Assembly: GCF_001042595.1 (NCBI RefSeq)
Contig: NZ_AP012326.1
Location: forward strand, 2,170,001-2,234,000
Source of the DNA: Bifidobacterium dentium JCM 1195 = DSM 20436
Lineage (GTDB): Bacteria > Actinomycetota > Actinomycetes > Actinomycetales > Bifidobacteriaceae
Length of the DNA stretch: 64,000 nt
Reading direction: 5' to 3'
Of this stretch, positions 53,349-61,828 are shown piece by piece. Every line of letters starts with the position of its first letter. The stretch's first letter is position 1. The notes below the pieces were generated by a model, which worked only from the letters and a program-made list of their open reading frames with translations, was not told the DNA's origin and did no database searches. Made by a program: the position numbers and the translations under genes.

Positions 53349-54383
53349 TCAGCCCCGAATCACACCGTATCCATCGCGCGAGAACGGCGTGAACGCGTCG
53401 ACGCGCGGACTTCCGGGCTCATGCCGAATGGAGCGATCCGTACCAAGGCGTTTCTCGGCGCGCAACTGCGGCACCTCGCCCAAATCGTACGGCGTGGTCT
53501 GATAAACCCAGTTCAGCCAGTTGCGCCACAGCAGATTCGCATGGGCGCGCCAGGCGAACACCGGCTCGAGCTGCGGATCGTCATGCGGGAAGTAGTTCTC
53601 GGGGAATGGCACATTGGTCATGCCCTTCTTCATATCACGCTCATACTCTTCGGAGAGCGTATATTTACCGTATTCCCAGTGACCCAGCGCGAACACCTCG
53701 GAGAAGTCTCGCGTGGCGATCAGCCCCGGACCGGACTTCGGCCCCCAGGTAAGCACCTGCAGATCCGGATTGCGCGCGATGTCGCCCTCATCCACACCGG
53801 CAAGACGAGAATGCGGCTGCAGGCTGATCTCATCGAAACCGTTCGTCAGAAAGCAGTACTCATCCTGCAGATACTGCGGGAACACTCCGAAGATCTTCTC
53901 GGGAAGATTCACCTTGCGCACGCCGTAACGGTAGTTGAGCGCACCCATCGCACCCCAGCACAGATACATGGTGGAGAAGACGTGACTGCCCGCCCAGTCA
54001 AGAATCCGCTTGAACTCGTCCCAATAATCAACCTGTTCGAAGTCAAGGTGCTCCACCGGCGCGCCCGTCACCACGAAGCCGTCATAATAATTGTCTTCGA
54101 AAGTATCGAGCGTCTCGTAGAACTTCACCAGATGGTCGGCGCTCACGTGCGTGGCCTCATGCGTAGAGGTCTTCATGAAGTCGATCTCGACCTGCAGCGG
54201 ACTCTTCGAAATCAGGCGCAGCAGCTGCGTCTCCGTCTCGATCTTCTTCGGCATGAGATTCAGGATCACCAGTTTCAGCGGGCGCACACGCTGACGCTCC
54301 GCTTCTGGCTTTTCAAGCGCGAAGATTCGTTCCGAATCGAGGATGGCTCTGGCCGGCAGGCCGCTGGGGATCTTGATAGGCAT
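53349..54383 (-). CDS. metA: Homoserine O-acetyltransferase, MetA family
   Basis: Acylates homoserine for methionine synthesis. The 344-residue protein belongs to the MetA amidotransferase-like fold: KLVILNLMPKKIETETQLLR near residue 36, the catalytic Cys in STMYLCWGAMGALNYRYG, and the His/Glu pair in FALGHWEYGKYTL. The acyl-CoA-determining position reads TGAPVEHLDFEQVDYW: Glu after APV is the acetyl-CoA type, where E. coli MetA has Gly and uses succinyl-CoA. This points to O-acetylhomoserine as the product. It is a single gene between initiator tRNA and the atp operon. The C-terminus is longer than the E. coli protein by about 35 residues. Confidence 0.93.
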   Translation of the reverse strand: MPIKIPSGLPARAILDSERIFALEKPEAERQRVRPLKLVILNLMPKKIETETQLLRLISKSPLQVEIDFMKTSTHEATHVSADHLVKFYETLDTFEDNYYDGFVVTGAPVEHLDFEQVDYWDEFKRILDWAGSHVFSTMYLCWGAMGALNYRYGVRKVNLPEKIFGVFPQYLQDEYCFLTNGFDEISLQPHSRLAGVDEGDIARNPDLQVLTWGPKSGPGLIATRDFSEVFALGHWEYGKYTLSEEYERDMKKGMTNVPFPENYFPHDDPQLEPVFAWRAHANLLWRNWLNWVYQTTPYDLGEVPQLRAEKRLGTDRSIRHEPGSPRVDAFTPFSRDGYGVIRG

Positions 54384-54507
54384 AGTCCCTATTATGGTGC
54401 GGGCACGGATATGGAACGCTCCCCTAACGGGCCTACCGATATAGGAAATATTGATAATGCGTTATCCGACGGGGGTTCACGACATCAACCAATTACGACA
54501 CGCCGAC

Positions 54508-54535
54508 TTGACATTTATTCGCTCATTCGTAAAGT
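54508..54535 (+). promoter_or_regulatory. Promoter of initiator tRNA
   Basis: TTGACA (54508-54513), a 16-bp spacer and TAAAGT (54530-54535) lie 28 bp upstream of the tRNA. Confidence 0.55.
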
Positions 54536-54563
54536 AGATAGAGCTGTCACGAAGACAAGCCGT

Positions 54564-54640
54564 CGCGGGGTGGAGCAGCTCGGTAGCTCGCTGGGCTCAT
54601 AACCCAGAGGTCCATGGTTCAAATCCATGCCCCGCTACCA
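54564..54640 (+). tRNA. Initiator tRNA-fMet(CAT)
   Basis: A 77-base cloverleaf with anticodon CAT. Two initiator features are visible: no Watson-Crick pair at position 1-72 (C opposite T) and three G-C pairs in the anticodon stem (GGG/CCC around CTCATAA). The 3' CCA is encoded. Confidence 0.95.
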
Positions 54641-54649
54641 ATTGAGATA

Positions 54650-54680
54650 AGCCGTCAGATGAATAATCTGGCGGCTTTTT
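54650..54680 (+). terminator. Terminator after tRNA-fMet
   Basis: AGCCGTCAGAT (54650-54660) and ATCTGGCGGCT (54666-54676) form a stem with one wobble, followed by TTTT. Confidence 0.85.
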
Positions 54681-55038
54681 CGTTCACGGCAATGGCAGTT
54701 TCGCATTACGAGCGGGTACTGCACACTCCAGCACCACATAGCGCCGTTATCACCGCACAAATTGGCCCATTCCCACGGAAAACCGATCCGTTTCCACAAA
54801 AACCGACCTGTCTATGACATCAAACGCTGGAATCAGACCACTTTTTATGGGAATGGGCCACTCAATCACGGAAAACGGAAACCAGGTGGTTTCCCACGCT
54901 TTTTGCAAGATCCAGCCGCGTGACGCTCCTCAGCAATCCGCCCAAAGCCAAAGGTTGTTCCTACTGGCTGAAAATCCCGCAATCTCCAAGGTTCAACGGG
55001 ATACATTGACCTCGTTGACTACAACAAGGAGGTCACAA
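54681..55038. other. Non-coding spacer upstream of frc
   Basis: About 360 bp with no supported gene. The sequences CCCATTCCCA and GGGAATGGGCCA near 54768 and 54849 are complementary and could form a large stem before the frc start. It holds the frc promoter. Confidence 0.45.
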
Positions 55039-56349
55039 ATGACACAAGATACCGCTCCCCTCAAGGGAATCAAGGTCATCGACTGGACTCAGGTGCAGTC
55101 CGGTCCTTCCTGCACGCAGATGCTCGCCTGGATGGGCGCTGAAGTCATCAAGGTGGAGAAGGTTCAGGGCGGAGACCCGACGCGTAACGAAATGAACGAC
55201 GTGGACGGATCGTATTCCCTGTACTTCCTTCAGCTCAATGCCAACAAGAAGTCCATCACACTGAACATGAAGGATCCAGAAGGCAAGAAGATCCTCGCCG
55301 ATCTGCTGAAGGATGCCGACGTATTCGTCGAGAACATCGGCCCGGGCGATGTCGAAAAGCTCGGCTTCGGCTGGGACGAGGTGCACAAGATCAATCCTCG
55401 CTGCATCATGGCATCCCTCAAAGGATTCAACAAGGGCAGCCGCTTCGAGCATGTGAAGGCATTCGAGCCCGTCGCCCAAAGCGCCGGCGGTGCGGCTTCG
55501 ACCACCGGCTGGTATGACGGCGAGCGCAATGTGCCAACCCAGTCCGGTGCGGCTTTGGGCGATTCCAACAGCGGCATGCATCTGCTGATCGCCATCCTGT
55601 CCGCACTGCTGCAGCGCCAGCGCACCGGCGAGGGCTGCTACGTCTACCAGTCCATGCAGAACGCCGTGCTGAATCTGTGCCGTGTCAAGCTGCGTGATCA
55701 GCTGATTCTCGATCGTCTCGGCAAGCTCTCCTATTATGACTGCTATCCGAACTACAAGTGGGGCAAGGCCATTCCGCGTGCGGCCAATGCCGAGGGCGGT
55801 CTGGTGCTCGGCTGGTGCTATCGCGCCAAGGGCTGGGAGACCGATCAGAACGCCTATGTGTATATCGTGATCCAGCAGTCCAAGAAGGGCTTCGAGAACT
55901 TCTGCCACGCCATGGGCTTCGAGGATTGGATCACCGATCCGCGTTTCAACACCGCCAACGCCCGCGATGAGCATAAGGAAGAGGTGTACAAGCGCGTCGA
56001 GGAATACACCATGCAGTACGACAAGTACACGCTGACCAAGGAGCTGGGCGCCAAGGGCGTTCCGGTCGGCCCGGTGCTGGACTGGAACGAGCTGGAGAAC
56101 GATCCGGATCTGAATGATGACGGTACCATCGTCACCATCGATCAGCAGGATGCCCGTGGTGACTTCAAGACCATCGGCATGCCGTTCACCATGAGCAACT
56201 TCACGCCTGATTACCAGCGTGCGCCGAAGCTTGGCGAGAACAACGAGGAGATCCTCAAGGGTCTGGGCTATAGCGACGACCAGATCTCCGAGCTGCTTTC
56301 CAATGGTGTCATCGGTGGCAATGATGGCGTGAAGGCTGATCTGAAGTAG
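55039..56349 (+). CDS. frc: Formyl-CoA:oxalate CoA-transferase
   Basis: Moves CoA from formyl-CoA to oxalate, giving oxalyl-CoA for the decarboxylase. The 436-residue protein is a class-III (CaiB/BaiF) CoA-transferase: 'PLKGIKVIDWTQVQSGPSCT' at the N-terminus, GAEVIKVEKVQGGD, the catalytic Asp in ENIGPGDVEKLGF, then GFNKGSRFEHVKAFEPVAQS, which is diagnostic for Frc. A strong AAGGAGG lies seven bases before the ATG at 55039. It converges with the AEC carrier and oxc, with a terminator on each side of the meeting point. Confidence 0.95.
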   Translation: MTQDTAPLKGIKVIDWTQVQSGPSCTQMLAWMGAEVIKVEKVQGGDPTRNEMNDVDGSYSLYFLQLNANKKSITLNMKDPEGKKILADLLKDADVFVENIGPGDVEKLGFGWDEVHKINPRCIMASLKGFNKGSRFEHVKAFEPVAQSAGGAASTTGWYDGERNVPTQSGAALGDSNSGMHLLIAILSALLQRQRTGEGCYVYQSMQNAVLNLCRVKLRDQLILDRLGKLSYYDCYPNYKWGKAIPRAANAEGGLVLGWCYRAKGWETDQNAYVYIVIQQSKKGFENFCHAMGFEDWITDPRFNTANARDEHKEEVYKRVEEYTMQYDKYTLTKELGAKGVPVGPVLDWNELENDPDLNDDGTIVTIDQQDARGDFKTIGMPFTMSNFTPDYQRAPKLGENNEEILKGLGYSDDQISELLSNGVIGGNDGVKADLK

Positions 56350-56377
56350 CCTTTGCCGCTCGTCGCGACTTTCCTCA

Positions 56378-56409
56378 GGGGTCGAATCCTTCCGGTTCGG
56401 CCCCTTTTT
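56378..56409 (+). terminator. Terminator of frc
   Basis: GGGGTCGAA (56378-56386) pairs with TTCGGCCCC (56396-56404) with one wobble, then TTTTT. Confidence 0.88.
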
Positions 56410-56550
56410 ATGTTTTACCGTGGATTGGCGCCCCATACGCCGCGTGGCTTTTTCATATCGATTCGAATGCAGTGGGCATTCACTGGCATCTGATGCAACC
56501 ACCATATGATCGGCATGCACTGCGTTATGCGCGTTGCTCACACATGCAGC

Positions 56551-56580
56551 AAAAAGCCCCGCACCTTTCGGTACAGGGCT
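56551..56580 (-). terminator. Terminator of the AEC-carrier/oxc operon
   Basis: On the minus strand AGCCCTGTACC-GAAA-GGTGCGGGGCT is followed by TTTTT. It lies 22 bp after the carrier stop. Confidence 0.85.
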
Positions 56581-56601
56581 CATCAAACCTATGGAAACGG
56601 T

Positions 56602-57678
56602 TCAGTGCACGCAGAACGGTACGAGCCAGATCCACAGCAGGCAGGTGGCTGCGAACACGACGGTCGAAACGGCCGTGGTCGAAGCGCCTTCCTTGACATA
56701 GATGTTGTAGCGGCTGGAAATGATGATTCCGGAGAATGCCGGCGGCAATGCCACCGCCATGACCAGCATGGAGATCTTGTCGATGTCGCCGCCCATGCCA
56801 CATAGCAGACCCACGCCCAGGAACACGGCCGGGGTGAGAATCAGGCGGAAGAACGTGTTCCAAATGGTTTCCCAGCCGAGAGAGAACTTCACGGTGGACA
56901 GCGCCAAGCCTGCGGCGAGCACGGCCACACCGGAGTTGGCCTTGGCGATCAGGTCGAAGGTCGGCGCCACCTGATCCGGCACGTGGACGCCCAGCAGCAC
57001 CAGGATGATAGCCAGCAACGGCGCCCAGCAGACCGGCTGCTTCAGTGCATTGAGCAGAGCCTGAAGGTTGCCGTTCTTATTCTTGCCCGCATTCGAGGAG
57101 CCGTGTACCAGGAGTTCAGCCGTCTTATCCGCCTTGGCATCCTTGGACGGATCGACCGTGACATCACCCTTTGCGTCGACCACGGTTTCGGCGGACAGTT
57201 TCGCACGGTCCTTGGCCTGGCCGAGATTGATCAGATACATGCCGATAGGAATGGTCACGGCGTTGACGACGATGGAGATGATGGCGATGACCAGATTCGT
57301 GCTCACGGTGTCGCCGTAAATCGGGTCGAGCACTGCGAATCCGAGGAATCCGATGGTCGGAGAGCCTGCGATCAGCGCACTGACGGCCGCTTCCTGGATG
57401 CTGCGGTGAAACAGCAGACGGCACAGGTAGTAGCAGACCATGAACATGACGATGACGCCGATGAAGCCGATGGCGGTCAGCGTTGCGTCCTGTGCGAGCA
57501 TTTCGCGGGTGGCCTTGATGATGGATACGAACAATGCCGCAGGAAGGGCGATGTTGAGCACCACTTTATTGAGACCTTGACGCTGATCATCGTCAAAGTA
57601 GCTGAATTTGCCACAGATATAGCCCAGTGCCATGATGACGATGATCGGCACAATATCGTTTATCAGAATATTTACCAT
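56602..57678 (-). CDS. AEC-family carrier, possible oxalate/formate transporter
   Basis: A 358-residue membrane protein of the auxin efflux carrier family with about ten helices in two halves: 'MVNILINDIVPIIVIMALGY' at the start and the conserved GLNKVVLNIALPAALFVSII. The second half starts near residue 220 and has SGVAVLAAGLALSTVKFSLG and ALPPAFSGIIISSRYNIYVK. A hydrophilic loop of about 55 residues separates them. It lies 84 bp downstream of oxc on the same strand, and such carriers accompany oxc and frc in other oxalate users. Oxalate/formate exchange is thus likely, though not proven. Confidence 0.85.
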   Translation of the reverse strand: MVNILINDIVPIIVIMALGYICGKFSYFDDDQRQGLNKVVLNIALPAALFVSIIKATREMLAQDATLTAIGFIGVIVMFMVCYYLCRLLFHRSIQEAAVSALIAGSPTIGFLGFAVLDPIYGDTVSTNLVIAIISIVVNAVTIPIGMYLINLGQAKDRAKLSAETVVDAKGDVTVDPSKDAKADKTAELLVHGSSNAGKNKNGNLQALLNALKQPVCWAPLLAIILVLLGVHVPDQVAPTFDLIAKANSGVAVLAAGLALSTVKFSLGWETIWNTFFRLILTPAVFLGVGLLCGMGGDIDKISMLVMAVALPPAFSGIIISSRYNIYVKEGASTTAVSTVVFAATCLLWIWLVPFCVH

Positions 57679-57762
57679 TATTCAGTTCTTTCGATCTGGA
57701 GCACAGACCCGCGGGCGCACGCATCCCACCGTTCGCACGCCCGCGGACTCGCACTCACCTGG

Positions 57763-59532
57763 TTACATGCGTGCACCGGAGACGTAATCGTGCGAGGTGA
57801 CTTCGGAATCGACCAGAGGACCGACCACTGGCTTCGGGTTCAGCGCGCCGATGTTGCCGGATTCCTTGCCCGCATATTGCGCGATCTGCACGTGCACGAA
57901 GCTCGGACGCCCGGATTTGACCGCTTCCTCGACCATCTTTTCGACATCTTCAGGGGTTGTGGCGTAATAGCCCTTGCCGCCAAAGGCTTCGATCATCTTC
58001 TCGTAGTGTGCCTCATAGGTTAGGGTCAGCGGCGACGGGTCGCCATCATTGCCGAGGTTTTCGAAGTCGCCACGGTAGATGCCGCCGTTGTTGAGCACCA
58101 CGAAGGTGATTGGCAGGTTATAGCGGCAAGCCACTTCCACTTCCATGCCGTCGAAGCCAAAGGCGGAGTCGCCGCCTACGTACAGCACCTTCTTGCCCGT
58201 GGAGACCGCAGCGCCGATGGCGTAGCCTGTGCCGCAGCCCATCACGCCCCACGTGCCGCAGTCCAGACGATGACGTGGCTCGTACATATTGATGATGTTG
58301 CGGCAGTCATCCAACGAGTTGGCTCCCTCATTGGTGAGGATGAGATCCTCATGGTGACGGTCGTAGACCTTCTTGATGGCGCCAAGCGCGTTGTAGTGCC
58401 CCATCGGCACCTGATCGGAGTTCTCCTTCGCCGCGAACTTGGCCACGTTCTTGGCACCGGCTTCCTTCAGCATGCCGAGCCATTCCTCAGAAGCCTTGAA
58501 CGGGAACTCAGCCAGCGAGCCGTTGAGCATGGTCATGGCGGACCTGATGTCTCCGACCACCGGAACGGCGATCTCACGGGCGTTCTCGATCTCTTCCGGA
58601 TCGATGTCGATCTGGATGAACTTCACATCCTTGTTCCACAGCTTGCCCTGGCCGAAGGAAAGCATCCAGTTGAGGCGTGCGCCCACCAGCAGCACCACAT
58701 CGGCGCTGCCCAGGGCCAGGGAGCGGCAGCTGGCGGTGCTGTGCGGATCATCGTCCGGAATCACGCCCTTGGCCATGGACATCGGCTGGAACGGAATGTC
58801 GGTCTTCTTGACGAATTCGCGCACTTCCTCTTCGGCGCGGGCCATCGCCGCACCCTTGCCGACGACCATCAGCGGACGCTTGGCCTGACGGAGCAGTTCC
58901 AACGCCGCATCAACGGATTCGCGTGCCGGCGGCATGGACGGAGCCGGATCGGTGGCGGTCCACAGCAACCTGTCGGCATCATCCTGGCTCAGCGTCTGGG
59001 CGACGGTATCGTCCGGGAAATCGATGTACACGGCACCCGGGCGACCGGAGGAAGCGACATGCATGGCGCGCGCCACGACCAGCGGAATGTCCTCGATCCT
59101 GTCCACGCGGAACGATGCCTTGCAGAACTGCTTGGCATAGCTCATCTGGTCAAGACCCTCATATTCGCCTTCGGAAAGATCCACGACGTGGCGGGTGGAC
59201 GATCCGCCGATCATGATGACCGGATAACCGTTCGTAGTCGCCTCAAGCAATGCCGGCAATCCGTTGAGGAAACCGGGGGCGGATACGGTCAGGGCCACCG
59301 ATGGCCTGCCGGTAATGAATCCATCGGCCGCGGCCGCGTTGACCGCATCCTCCTCATGGCGCATACCGATGTAGCGCATGCCCATGCCTTGGGCGATGCG
59401 GGCGAAATCGGTGACCGGGATGCCGACCACGCCGTACATGTTCCTGATGCCGTTCTCCATCAGGACCCTTGCAAGGTAGTGAGGGGAATCGGTCAGATTC
59501 TGACGCTGCACGTTCTCGTTTTCGTCTGTCAT
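57763..59532 (-). CDS. oxc: Oxalyl-CoA decarboxylase
   Basis: Splits oxalyl-CoA into formyl-CoA and CO2 with thiamine diphosphate. The 589-residue protein has the ThDP-enzyme layout: an N-terminal PYR domain with the catalytic Glu in RHEEDAVNAAAADGFITGRP, a middle domain, and a C-terminal PP domain with GGDSAFGFDGMEVEVACRYN and VVLNNGG, the GDG-type motif for metal-diphosphate. 'GYPVIMIGGSSTRHVVDLSE' is typical of Oxc. The ATG at 59532 has GGAGG five bases before it. It consumes a proton inside the cell, so with an oxalate/formate carrier it helps acid tolerance; that role is known for the pathway. Confidence 0.96.
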   Translation of the reverse strand: MTDENENVQRQNLTDSPHYLARVLMENGIRNMYGVVGIPVTDFARIAQGMGMRYIGMRHEEDAVNAAAADGFITGRPSVALTVSAPGFLNGLPALLEATTNGYPVIMIGGSSTRHVVDLSEGEYEGLDQMSYAKQFCKASFRVDRIEDIPLVVARAMHVASSGRPGAVYIDFPDDTVAQTLSQDDADRLLWTATDPAPSMPPARESVDAALELLRQAKRPLMVVGKGAAMARAEEEVREFVKKTDIPFQPMSMAKGVIPDDDPHSTASCRSLALGSADVVLLVGARLNWMLSFGQGKLWNKDVKFIQIDIDPEEIENAREIAVPVVGDIRSAMTMLNGSLAEFPFKASEEWLGMLKEAGAKNVAKFAAKENSDQVPMGHYNALGAIKKVYDRHHEDLILTNEGANSLDDCRNIINMYEPRHRLDCGTWGVMGCGTGYAIGAAVSTGKKVLYVGGDSAFGFDGMEVEVACRYNLPITFVVLNNGGIYRGDFENLGNDGDPSPLTLTYEAHYEKMIEAFGGKGYYATTPEDVEKMVEEAVKSGRPSFVHVQIAQYAGKESGNIGALNPKPVVGPLVDSEVTSHDYVSGARM

Positions 59533-59726
59533 TGTTACCTCCAATCAAAACGACAACGTCATGATTGTAGATAGGCAAAAATGTGAATTCGTCGGTAGTA
59601 AAAACCGTTCGTCAGTGGCTTAAAATCAACGATTTCCCGGTATCGAAGTCGTATGCTTGATTTTTTTGGAGGGGGTTCCCCGAAGTCTTTCGATAGCACC
59701 CCCTATCACATGGATCGAAACACCCT

Positions 59727-61559
59727 TCATCGACGTTGCACGGCAAACAGCATGAATGCCCCCGTCGCCAGCGCGGCGATCACTATACCAAGCGCCAGCA
59801 TGAACGAGCTTCCCGTTTTCGGCATCTGCATCTCGTCGGCCGCCACCACCCTGACGCGCTCAAGCTCATCGGCATATGAGCTGACCGTCGCCCCGACACG
59901 ACTGTCGCCTTCATATTTCCAGACGAATACGTACCAACCCGACTGCTGTGCGCTGATGTGCACCGGATTGCCATGGGCATCCTTTTCACCGTCGCCCACA
60001 CGAAAGGTGCCGCTGACGGCCGGGTAGTCCCAGGTGCCGATCAACCGGTGATTGTCATCCTCCTCAGGCTCTTCATGGGTGTCCGGCTCGCAATCATCGG
60101 CGGCCCACCACACACTTACCTGCGCATATGGCGTATCCGCACCGAATCCATAGTCTTCGTTGCCGGAGAATGTCCCATGATCGTCCGGAAAGCCAGATAC
60201 GGTGATGCTGTCGGAAATCTCCTGCCCTATCGTTGCGGTTTGTCGATCCGCCTTGGATCGCACCTCGAGCCGTGCACGATTCACGTTCGTCTCCTCGGCG
60301 TCGAGGAACGCACTGACCACATCGCCTTCCAACGTCCGTTTGACCGCATCCGTCTGCAGGTCGCGTTCGATGGCCCACACCCATGTACCGAAGCCGCCAT
60401 CACCTCGCGCCGCATATGCCGTTGATCCAGACGGCTGGGTGACCGCGAGCGCCTCCCGCTGCGGTTGTTGGGCATTCAACGTGATTGAACCGTATGCCGA
60501 AGGGGTGTATCCGGCCACCGCAAGCCGTGCTATAAACGTCTGCGCGTCTTCGCCATCATCGGGTACGATGCGTTGACCGAGCCGTTCGCCTTCCAGCCCA
60601 TCGAAATACCAGCCAGTGGCCTGATATGCGGCGTCTTCCGGCCATGTTTGGCCTTCAGGCATGTCGAGACGTACGGTGTCGCGCACCTCCTGACCTGCAT
60701 CGACCTGTTTCGAGGCGACCGTCGTCGAAATCCGCGGATGCGTCGGCATGACGACGTCGAAGGTCAGCAGGTCGGCACTGTATTGCGTCTGATCGTCGAA
60801 GGTGACCATCTGCTGTGCGGTGGTGGCCTGTTCCGAAGCAAGCCGTTTATAGGTCACCTGAACATTGACGTCGCCGCTGCCGGTCGCTTTCCAATGCAGT
60901 CTCTGCGCCTCCTTGGCCGTGACACCCGTCACTTTGGCCTTGTCATTGTCGAATACGGCGGGTCCGCTGATGACGGCGGTGAAACGAATGCCCGCCAAGG
61001 AATCACCGTTGGCATTGCGGGCCATGATATTGACGTCGCCCTCACTCAGTCCTTTCGTGTTCTCCCGTGTGACGACCATGGAATCACAGACGTTGGCCGC
61101 GGCTTCCTTCCAGAGTTCGTTCACTTTCTGTTCCAGCCCGGCGTAGATGCCGAACAGGTATGTCTCATGACGACCCCAGACGGTCTGATCATCGTAGGCG
61201 CGATGTACGAGTACGCCGATGGCGGCATGCAGCAATGCATCGGTTTTCAGACGGTTGCCGTTAATCAACCAGGCCAGACGACGTGAGGTGTCGTCTGAGG
61301 CCATGATGACGGAATCGGTGGTGATGTAGTCCGTTTCCATTGCGATTTGCCGACAATAGTAGTTGTGCCCTTGTGTGCCTCGGGCACTTACCCCAATGGT
61401 GTATTCCCTGCCATCGAGCGTATATGGGTAGTAGGTTCCCGCCCTGGCTTTTTCCAGCTGAGCGGCTTGCGCCGTCGGACATCCCGCGGCCACGACCATT
61501 ATCAGTGCCAGCACCATGCTGACGAGGATGGCGAGGCTCCGTTGCTTCATCGCATTCAT
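59727..61559 (-). CDS. Secreted surface protein with MPKTG sortase signal
   Basis: A 610-residue cell-wall protein. The signal peptide spans about residues 1-32 (MNAMKQRSLAILVSMVLALI, ending near AQA). The C-terminus has the sortase-type motif MPKTG, a membrane helix and VQRR. Between them, TYYPYTLDGREYTIGVSARG and NYYCRQIAMETDY form a possible thioester-like domain (Cys and Gln are both present), and about three immunoglobulin-like repeats follow, each with a VxSKQVDAGQEVRDTV or VRSKADRQTATIGQEISDSI type beginning. The function is unknown, with host or polymer adhesion possible. The ATG at 61559 has AAGGAA upstream. It is transcribed away from glgE. Confidence 0.82.
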   Translation of the reverse strand: MNAMKQRSLAILVSMVLALIMVVAAGCPTAQAAQLEKARAGTYYPYTLDGREYTIGVSARGTQGHNYYCRQIAMETDYITTDSVIMASDDTSRRLAWLINGNRLKTDALLHAAIGVLVHRAYDDQTVWGRHETYLFGIYAGLEQKVNELWKEAAANVCDSMVVTRENTKGLSEGDVNIMARNANGDSLAGIRFTAVISGPAVFDNDKAKVTGVTAKEAQRLHWKATGSGDVNVQVTYKRLASEQATTAQQMVTFDDQTQYSADLLTFDVVMPTHPRISTTVASKQVDAGQEVRDTVRLDMPEGQTWPEDAAYQATGWYFDGLEGERLGQRIVPDDGEDAQTFIARLAVAGYTPSAYGSITLNAQQPQREALAVTQPSGSTAYAARGDGGFGTWVWAIERDLQTDAVKRTLEGDVVSAFLDAEETNVNRARLEVRSKADRQTATIGQEISDSITVSGFPDDHGTFSGNEDYGFGADTPYAQVSVWWAADDCEPDTHEEPEEDDNHRLIGTWDYPAVSGTFRVGDGEKDAHGNPVHISAQQSGWYVFVWKYEGDSRVGATVSSYADELERVRVVAADEMQMPKTGSSFMLALGIVIAALATGAFMLFAVQRR

Positions 61560-61683
61560 GACATTTCCTTAGTGAAGATGTTGTCGCACGTTTTTCGTGA
61601 GGTAAGTCGAGGGTGCCATATGAGCGTTGCGATGATGGCGATTTTCGGAGGTTGTGGACGACTCAACGTCTGCTTCGGCGTGT

Positions 61684-61764
61684 TGTGGATAACTTGGTGG
61701 CCGAAACAACGCAAGTTATCCACAAAAAACGATTCACCCGACGCAATCGTCGAAGTTATCCACC
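61684..61764. promoter_or_regulatory. Cluster of three DnaA boxes upstream of glgE
   Basis: TTATCCACA occurs in the minus orientation at 61684-61692 and in the plus orientation at 61716-61724, and TTATCCACC is at 61756-61764. A fourth, weaker site is near 61653-61661. The spacing is 32 and 40 bp. There is no dnaA or dnaN nearby, so this is not an obvious oriC. It could titrate DnaA or regulate glgE or the divergent surface-protein gene. Confidence 0.6.
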
Positions 61765-61815
61765 GAAAAAATGGATTTAGGGTGCATCAAGTTCCCTTCG
61801 GGAGCGTCACGCCTC

Positions 61816-61821
61816 TATAAT
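61816..61821 (+). promoter_or_regulatory. -10 hexamer of glgE (leaderless)
   Basis: A perfect TATAAT ends seven bases before the ATG at 61829, so transcription would start at or close to the start codon. No ribosome site is present. The -35 region is not clear. Confidence 0.55.
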
Positions 61822-61828
61822 CGGCGGT

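Noticed and set aside
53088..54602. 504-residue plus-strand frame opposite metA that runs into the tRNA
   Set aside because: Antisense to metA and overlapping initiator tRNA.
59670..59704. AGGGGGT/ACCCCCT stem after the surface-protein gene's upstream side
   Set aside because: 7-bp stem with the A/T run on the wrong side for either neighbouring gene; not called a terminator.
61684..61764. oriC
   Set aside because: DnaA boxes are present but dnaA, dnaN and an A+T-rich unwinding region are absent.
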